Assembly (NCBI GenBank): GCA_023897205.1
Contig: JAHWDD010000009.1
Coordinates: forward strand, 2,604,001 to 2,668,000
DNA length: 64,000 nt
Direction: 5' to 3'
Source: Exophiala sp. HKRS030
Taxonomy: Eukaryota; Ascomycota; Eurotiomycetes; Chaetothyriales; Herpotrichiellaceae
The stretch's first letter is position 1. Each line of letters begins with the position of its first letter. Positions 57,226 through 64,000 of the stretch are shown here, piece after piece. The notes below the pieces were generated by a model that saw nothing but the letters and a program-made list of their open reading frames with translations, did not search any database and was not told the origin of the DNA. A program made the position numbers and the translations under genes.

Positions 57226-59477
57226 TTTGTAAGTATATTGATGAAATCAATTGCAAGAATTGTTTGCCTTGTCGGTGGCAGCCGGCTTGCTCTTTATCCT
57301 TCCATTTGACACGAGCAACCATTTTCTCACACCCATATGACAAGTCGATAATTATTGATGGCTCGCGGTCGGGTGATCGGATGCGGATCGTGAGCGGAAA
57401 CTGAGCTGACCAGTATAGTTGGCTCGGCGACTTTGAGTCTCAGATGAATTTGCCCAGCAATCACTGGTCCCAGCCAGATCCCTTCATAATAGAAATCACT
57501 GTAGACGGCTGAATCTGCGTATGGAGGGCTGCTTGTGCTGCTGCATGACATGTGGATGTGGGAAAACCGAAGGTCGTTGCGCCCTTTGAAAGTGCCAAGG
57601 GTGAGGTCAACAAAGGCGCTTGTGATCACATACAGTTTGCTCAGGGGCCAAGGAGCGAAGATGTCATATAGATCTGAGAGAGCAAACATCCCCGGTTGAC
57701 TGAACGGGCGTCCGCATCATACAGAGGAAACAGAATCTCGAAGCTCGAGGGCTGCTTGATCGTGGAGTGACGTTCCGTATATCACAGTTGGAGGCATCAC
57801 ATGGCTAAAACGAAGGGTGCTTTCATACGACGGAGACACTCATAGCTCCATATCATTTACATGGCATCTCCCATACAAGCCAGTTTTCGAGCGTGAGAGG
57901 TAGCGATGGCTCTGATGTGAGGGAACGGACGAGAGTCGCCATGCATGGTTTTGCCATGCTGGTTTAATTGGGAATTCCACCATAACGTGTCAAACACAAT
58001 GAATCCACGCGTGGACTCGACGTCCATGACTGATAGGATTGGCCGGGGAGGCTTTCCGAAGCAGGGGACCGTGTGGGTGGTTGTACAGAAAGAAAGATGG
58101 ACGGATAGCACCTGAGGTTGGAGTGGATCAAGAATATCAGGTTTGAAGTACAAATAAGACTAGCCACGCAGGTGCTAATTGCATCCGCTCAGTGAAATGA
58201 TGTCGGATAGCGCCGCACTTGCTCGTTTTAAGGCCGTCCAAGTGCCGAGAACCAAAGGCAGCATGTTAAGTACCTATGTACTAAGTACTGTCTTGTGTCT
58301 GATTGGACAATGTCACCTGGGTCAGCCTTGGCACCTGCCTGGGAAGGTACGACTTCTGAAAAGAGACTGGCAACATCTTTGTTCCAACGTCCTTGATTGC
58401 TTCATCCCTTTCTTTTGTACATACGAAAGCAAGAAGAAAGCCAGCCCGCCAAACAATAGCTTTGGAATATCCTGCGAAGATCTTAGTGAGTTGATTTCTG
58501 AACCTGGAGAGGGGTCAAACAGGGCAAAGAGTCGATACCTCAACCCCCAGGAATCCCTGATCAACTATCAAACTCTCGGTTATATTGACTGTCTATGAAA
58601 CTGTGAGGCAGACGACCACACAGCTTTTCGACGCATAATACACTCATGGCTACTGACTCCAGAATCATTTTTCACAAGGGATCGTGCAAAATGTCAAGCT
58701 TTTCACTGGGGAATTTTGTGCAACACCTCTTGAATCTCATTTGTCCCACTGCAAGTGGTTTGCAGCCACTTCAATCGACAAACAGCCCTTCCAGGTAGGC
58801 AGAGCTCTAAATATTAGCCAAAATGCGTCGTATGTACGGTGGGTCATACTTGCTGCATGTTGACGTCGACACTAGCTGTGATGATCAGCTACGGCCGCTC
58901 GGGACTAAGCCTGATATCTTTGATGTCAACCACAATGAACCATTGACTGACTTCTCCCTATTTCTAGGCAATTCGCCCCCAAGATGGGGTGCTGAGTTTC
59001 ATGGGAAGGCCAAGTTTGGATCCCATGAGTGTCTTTGCAGATTTTCCTAGGATCCCCACTACAGTCAAAGCCACCGTTGGTCACGCTCTGGCTCGTTTGG
59101 TGTCACCCTCCGCATTGCCTTCACAGTCATCATCGAGGCTTTGCACAACATCAAGGCTGTGAACGTCCACAAAATTACCACTCCGTCACCCTAACTGTGC
59201 CCAAAGATGCCTGATGATCACATGTACGGACTTGGTGGTTAAATAAAACGCGACCTCAAACGCTCACGCTCGCTCACGCTCACGTTCATTCACATTCACG
59301 AACTTGGTCTTGAGTTCATACAATATTCACTCAACCCCAGCCGTCGTCTCGACAACTTGATTTCATCCTGAGTAGCTTATTGGTCTATTTATATCCCGTG
59401 GTGACATCCTCACCTGCCTTGAGAGTCACTTTCACTGCTCTTCCCGACTTCCCTGCCACTACAGTTTCCCTGGCACC
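57226..59477. other. Long intergenic region
   Basis: 2.25 kb. Only short frames are present. The best is an ATG-initiated 75-codon frame at 58823-59050 with no recognised domain; I do not support it as a gene. A CGCTCA/CATTCA short-unit repeat occurs at about 59264-59300. Confidence 0.45.
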
Positions 59478-59834
59478 ATGATCAAGTTTTCAATATCAAC
59501 CTCTTCTCTTGTTCCAATCTTCAGTTTACACCCTCCCATACAAGTTTTTCGTGTGTTACGGACTCGTCACCCATTCATTCCATCATCCCTTCCCTGGCAC
59601 ATGATTACATTGACCAAGAGACATCAACTCTTCTCAAATAGTTACCAAGCCGACTCAAAACCCCAAGAATTCTCCTTTTTCGGCGGTCTGCCAATTCGAC
59701 TTTCCACAATCCTCACTCTGTCTATTGCGGCGCCTACCCTACCCATATTTTATATTCTGGTGACAGCCATCTTCCAAGTCTTCCACTCGAGGTTAAGAGT
59801 ATCCTTGTCCCAATACTCACGTATTCATCGCTGA
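59478..59834 (+). CDS. Small ORF (118 aa) upstream of the repeat-protein gene
   Basis: It starts at an ATG in a C/T-rich context and ends 23 bp before the next ATG (59858). The C-terminal half has one hydrophobic stretch, LSTILTLSIAAPTLPIFYILVTAIF, listed here in two parts: LSTILTLSIAAPTLP then IFYILVTAIF. It could be a separate small membrane protein, or an upstream ORF in the leader of the next gene. No family is recognised. Confidence 0.3.
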   Translation: MIKFSISTSSLVPIFSLHPPIQVFRVLRTRHPFIPSSLPWHMITLTKRHQLFSNSYQADSKPQEFSFFGGLPIRLSTILTLSIAAPTLPIFYILVTAIFQVFHSRLRVSLSQYSRIHR

Positions 59835-59857
59835 AATCAGCCCCTTCCTCGTCCAGA

Positions 59858-61452
59858 ATGGCACTCAACAAACCAACTTTGGACATTCTCCTGCCAGAAC
59901 TTGACATGGTCAATATCGAAGCATTGGACATCGACATTGATGTATCCCCTGCCTTGTCGCAGTATTCTGATTCGTCCGAGTACACCAACTTTTCCGGACA
60001 GTTTTCTTCTTCCGAAGAATCGGACGCCATTAACCAGCAGGTATCAGACCCACATGCAGAGTCAAATCCGGCAGAGGGGTCGGAGCTACAAGAAATTGAT
60101 AGACCACAACAGTCTGAAGAACAGCACGACTCATACACAGCGTACAACCCTTGGGAAGACCCGATCACTTACTACAACGAGTCAAGGCCACACTTTCTGC
60201 CATGGTGTATGTACAACGAAGAACCCGCCAAGGCGCAGGACACTGATATATCACCTCGGACCTTTCATCACGTCAGCTACTTTGGCCAGCCCGTCTTTGA
60301 GCGGTCAAGTACATCTCCAGCTACCAGTCTCGCTATCATCAAAGCTTTGGCAGGGAAGCTTCCTCGGTTCAAGAATGAACCAAAGAGCCTGTACAAGTCA
60401 GTCCTATTCGCGCGCTCGTCTCAATACATCGATCCTATCATCTATGACGGGCCTAGACAGATCTTGAATGAGCTTTGGGGTAGCAGATTACAAGAAGCAG
60501 TGACTGGGTACTGTGCCAAATTCTACCGTCCGGTGGGTTCATGGTGGGACGATAATTACGTCCCTGAAGACGATATTCCGACTGTCGATTTCTGGAACGG
60601 TCTGCAAGATTCAAGCACACAGGTGGTGCTCAACGGCTCACTGCCATGCGAGTTCCTAGCGAACGCAGCACACGAATGGCAATTCATTGAGGACGAAGCA
60701 GCTGCTCTTCGGCCGAAGCCGCTCTCACCATATACAAAGGGACAGCGAAAGGAGCCCACACCCAAGTCACGACTCGACAGATGCTGGACTGGGACGGATG
60801 AGGAAGACATTGAGAGTCCCGCTACACAACAAGATGGTGCTCCGGTAGACCAAGAGAAGGAGGTGGCGGCAAGAGAGGTCGAGCATTGCGCCCAACAAAG
60901 CAGCGACTCCTGGAAGGAGCGACTGGACAAGATCCTGCCCCTCTAGAGGATTGGTCGGACGACGTCGATGACGAACTTAATAAGGAGGCAATGGCTAAGG
61001 AAGGCGATAAGGAGTATAGTGCTCAACCTGAAGAGGTCGATTGGAAGGCTCGGCTTGTAGTAGTCGATGACGGAACGCAACCTCTGTGGTGTTGGGCTGA
61101 CACGGTGGACGATATCGACGACGTCGTCTACGATGAAGTGATGATCGAAGGCCCGCCTCCAGAGCAGAACAGCGACTGGAAGTTGAGATGGGCTGCTCTT
61201 GATCCACGAAACGAGCCGTTGGTCGATTGGGCAGATGAAGTTGAGACTGAGGTCAACCATCATTTACAACAGGGCGACCAGGAGACCCTGGCAAAGGGCG
61301 ATCCTCAGGACTTAGCAGTGGTTACGAGAGCGTTTGAGAATGGAAGCCAGCTGAAGAACAAGCACGAAAGTGCGACACCGGCATGGAGGGCAACACGGTA
61401 TTCAAGAGGCGGGAAGAAAGATTGGCTCACTCGGAACTGGAGGAGATTGTAG
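59858..61452 (+). CDS. Uncharacterised acidic protein with W-K/W-D tandem repeats, one frame break
   Basis: A frame of 362 codons starts at ATG 59858 and stops at 60946. The -1 frame continues from about 60929 to 61452, so the intact protein would be about 531 residues. The joined region has three similar repeats: SWKERLD...PLEDWSDDVDD, DWKARL...PLWCWADTVDD and DWKLRW...PLVDWADEVE, about 50-85 residues apart. The first repeat straddles the frame break, strong evidence that both halves belong together. The N-terminal part is acidic; the middle is moderately ordered (FYRPVGSWWDDNYVPEDD). No family was recognised. No introns are needed. Confidence 0.6.
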
Positions 61453-62265
61453 ACCAGGTGGGAGTCGCGATGTGAATGGCGGTCGTGGTTAGCAAGTGCA
61501 CTGGAAACGGTACCACTAGACGGCCGGTCAGAGGGCGATGTGCGTATCAGTCACAATCAGTATACAACACCGTCCGTCGTTTGTGGTTTGTCGTTGAGAG
61601 TGCCGGTTGAGCGAAAGAGCACCGCTGATGATTGGTGATATCATGTGCTTTGTTCACAACAGTGCACCCTGTCTGAAGTGTTCCGTCCATTTCCGTTCTG
61701 TCTGAATTCGAAGGCGTCGTCTAGCAAACAGCGAACATGATATTTGTTTCACAATGGCAATAGTGTCAAGAACGGCGAGGTATAGATAGGACCAGCACTG
61801 GGGCAGGTCGAAGAGCAATCAAAATGACGGAGCAAGTTGGCAATTTCCCCGACACCTGTTTCAGTAATCTTGAGTCAAAACGAGCGTGTTAGAGAATGTG
61901 CGAGATTGGCAGGCATGGGTCTTCTGGGTAGAAAAGCGTCGGTTGGCGCAAGAGGCTTGGAAGTTAGGCGCTTTTGGGAGCAAGGCGTTACTTGAACAGG
62001 CTAGGCGGTTGAGTGGCTGTCCATCCCCTCCGCACCTGAAATTTGAATGTTAGCGCGCCCCACATCTCGCATCCTGTAATTTCGTTTCTCACCCATTTTT
62101 CTATGAGGAATAGAGTTGAGATGATGTAATTAATGTTATTGATAGCACTTGCAATTCTCTACCGAATGATACAAATTTTGCTCCATTTTTTTAGTGTATA
62201 GAGATTTTGTGGTGTTGCAAAGTTGTGTAATACGTAATATGCCTAGGAATATATCTATTTCCTTT
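61453..62265. other. 3' flank of the repeat-protein gene
   Basis: Normal base composition, no ORF of note. It ends where the AT-rich, TA-step-rich DNA begins. Confidence 0.45.
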
Positions 62266-64000
62266 CCATGCACTTAGGTATTGACCAAGGGAGGTTTTTA
62301 GCCTGGTGAAAGGCCTGAAAGCAGCCTTTGTCGATATACAGGGGAATCTTATAGAATTCGCAGTAGCCGAATATCCTGCACGACGGTGGTTGACGCCTGT
62401 TTGAGTCGATCTTACCGAGTGCCTATCGAGGCCTGTAAGTCGACGCCTGATAGCGATTCTAGCGATAGTAAGTGCTTTTTGCTCGTTATAACGGCCTATG
62501 CGTGATATCAGGACTCTCTAGAAGCCCTAAAATTAAGTCTTTCATAAAAAACTCTCGTTCTCGGTGTCCCTCGTCGATAATAGAGTAAGCCTGTTTCTAG
62601 GCTAAAAAGGTATTAATAGAGGCCGTGTCAATTATCTAATCGATAAAAACCTTCGTCTATTTAGCTTATTTAGGCCTCCTAACGCTGTATATCTTGCGGA
62701 GATAATTAGCGACGTCGACGTGGCCCATATGAAGGTTATATTGTACCGTAAATAAGGGTTGCTTAACTATAATCCTTGTGAGGCCTGACCTGAGTAGTTA
62801 GCCTATTATAAAGCGACTTTTTCGTAGTGCTAACTCTCTATAATATAGAGGAAAGGCTATTATATAGAAAAGCACTAAGTGCTATCGTTTAGGGTCTCTC
62901 CAGACGATAGTAAGGACCTTATCGTCATAGATTCGATAGGTAATCGAGTCGTCGGCGAGGATTCTCGACTTAGGAGAGGTAATAGCGCGCAGGAGAGGGT
63001 CTAGGCCTAGCGCGTTGCGCCTCATCGTTCCACAGACAGCGATATTAAGTAATAATAGGGCTCTTACTAAGTAAGAGTTAGTAAAGAGGTTATCTATAAA
63101 GCAAAGGAATATAAGGCCCTAAGATCGATAAGATAAGTAAGTTAGTCGATAAACTAGGGTATACATAATACTCTTTATCATTAATAGGTAAACCTTAGTT
63201 ACTATCGCTCCTGTTATACCTTATTTCCTTACTCTTATTAACCTTATTACTAAATTAACTATAATTTTATCGCGAGGAATAGCCTCTATCCCATCCTTCG
63301 GTAAGGAGACGAGGAAGTCGTAAATTACTCCTTTATAACTTATAATTATATAGATAATAAAGCTAGATTTGTTAGGTTTATAATCTAAGCGAAAGATATA
63401 CCTACTGCGCCCGTAGAACTTAAGGCTCGACTCGTTAATAGCTAAATAACTCCTAGGAAGGAGGAACTCTTGTAGGCACTTACGGAAGGCTTCTAGCGCA
63501 TCGGCAACTCGCCAAAACTAAGGAGGATAATCTATAGTATAACTAGCGATAACTAAGTCGGTGCCTAGGACCTGTTAAGTAGGGAGGACATCTAGGGGTG
63601 GTATTAGGTAAACTAGTCGGCAGGACCTTAATGTCGCAAGAACTAACTAACTAAATAACTCAAGTCTTAAGGATTACCGAAACTATTTAACTAGGTTATT
63701 TAGTGATTATAGTAACTAAGTAAACTAGGTAAAACGAGAATAGAGAACGAAACTTATCGATAGGAGCTAATATCTCTATTACTATCTATCTTCGTTACCT
63801 CCTTCCTCTCCTTATTTAACTCCTACCGATCTTCTAGTATAGATAAAAGGCTTAGTATAGAAATAATAGCGTTTCTATACTAAGACTTCTAGTAAGCCCT
63901 AATTATATATTATAATATAAGGCTTACTTCCTTAATAAGGATATTATACGCCGCGATAAATTAAAGCCGCGCGTATAGATCGGTTACCTTATTAGATATT
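62266..64000 (-). mobile_element. Decayed piggyBac-like DNA transposon in AT-rich, RIP-like DNA
   Basis: Base composition changes sharply: TA steps abound, CA/TG steps are scarce and CG is retained, the signature expected of repeat-induced point mutation (CpA to TpA). On the minus strand, 63502-63221 reads AINESSLKFYGRSRYIF then YIIISYKGVIYDFLVSLPKDG. From about 63100 to 62883 it reads FIDNLFTNSYLVRALL then IAVCGTMRRNA. Both blocks follow the order and spacing of piggyBac (PGBD) transposases (IDEM..F.GRS, LDNxFT, GTxRxN). The first catalytic Asp is Asn here and stops interrupt the frame. Terminal repeats and the other end are not visible; the element probably continues past the window. Confidence 0.8.
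62883..63502 (-). pseudogene. piggyBac-type transposase relic
   Basis: Two recognisable transposase blocks lie in different frames. The upstream one (63502-63221) contains the first catalytic-Asp region with Asp changed to Asn. The downstream one (about 63100-62883) contains the DNLFT Asp region and ends at an in-frame TAG in a WRDPKR context. Many stops lie outside these blocks. The decay is consistent with C-to-T changes. Confidence 0.75.

Noticed and set aside
58823..59050. 75-aa ATG-initiated ORF
   Set aside because: No domain, no introns joining it to neighbours, and of chance length.
62266..64000. CRISPR array, prophage or LTR retroelement
   Set aside because: No regular repeats or spacers, no LTR pair, and the only protein motifs are of piggyBac type.

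Overview
The window is nuclear DNA of a filamentous ascomycete (Pezizomycotina). Nearly every multi-exon gene has short introns (about 45 to 140 nt, GTAAGT/GTATGT donors, CTRAC branch sites, CAG/TAG acceptors). The gene content is also typical: an alternative NADH dehydrogenase, GT90, SPB1, GDA1, mitoribosomal proteins, a Zn2Cys6 regulator, a DHA1 transporter, a PTH11-like rhodopsin-fold protein and NLR-like proteins. Class-level placement (Eurotiomycetes-like?) is only a guess.

Layout. 0.5-2.5 kb: type II NADH dehydrogenase (+). 2.5-5.4 kb: gene-poor, with a 14-bp minisatellite and a microsatellite. 5.4-14.3 kb: the most unusual region, two divergent genes sharing an N-terminal purine-nucleoside-phosphorylase-like (PNP_UDP) domain. 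One (-) is a PNP-Ser/Thr kinase fusion. The other (+) is PNP-NB-ARC-helical region-ubiquitin. 15.9-25.9 kb: housekeeping genes (mitoribosomal uL15m, GT90 glycosyltransferase, SPB1, GDA1). 26.4-34.6 kb: a PEBP-family gene, mitoribosomal uL4m, two small nuclear-looking proteins and an RBM5/10-type zinc-finger protein. 37.2-39.3 kb: drug/polyamine-type MFS transporter. 41.3-45.3 kb: a 1.3-kilo-residue disordered protein. 46.7-47.3 kb: F1Fo ATP synthase subunit f. 47.9-57.2 kb: accessory block with a Zn2Cys6 regulator, an alpha/beta hydrolase, a DUF4238-like protein and a PTH11-like membrane protein. 59.5-61.5 kb: an uncharacterised repeat-containing protein. 62.3-64 kb: an AT-rich, CpA/TpG-poor relic of a piggyBac-like transposon.

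How the genes may work together. The 5.4-14.3 kb pair looks like an intracellular recognition/response locus. Both proteins carry a probable nucleotide-cleaving effector domain. One couples it to a kinase, the other to a STAND/NLR switch and a ubiquitin fold ending in Arg-Met-Arg-Gly-Ala. The head-to-head layout resembles paired immune receptors. This is inference from architecture.

Caveat on sequence quality. At least eight otherwise good gene models need one extra base to stay in frame. The shift is always in the same direction, often at a short homopolymer. I read these mostly as assembly deletions rather than pseudogenes and flag each one.
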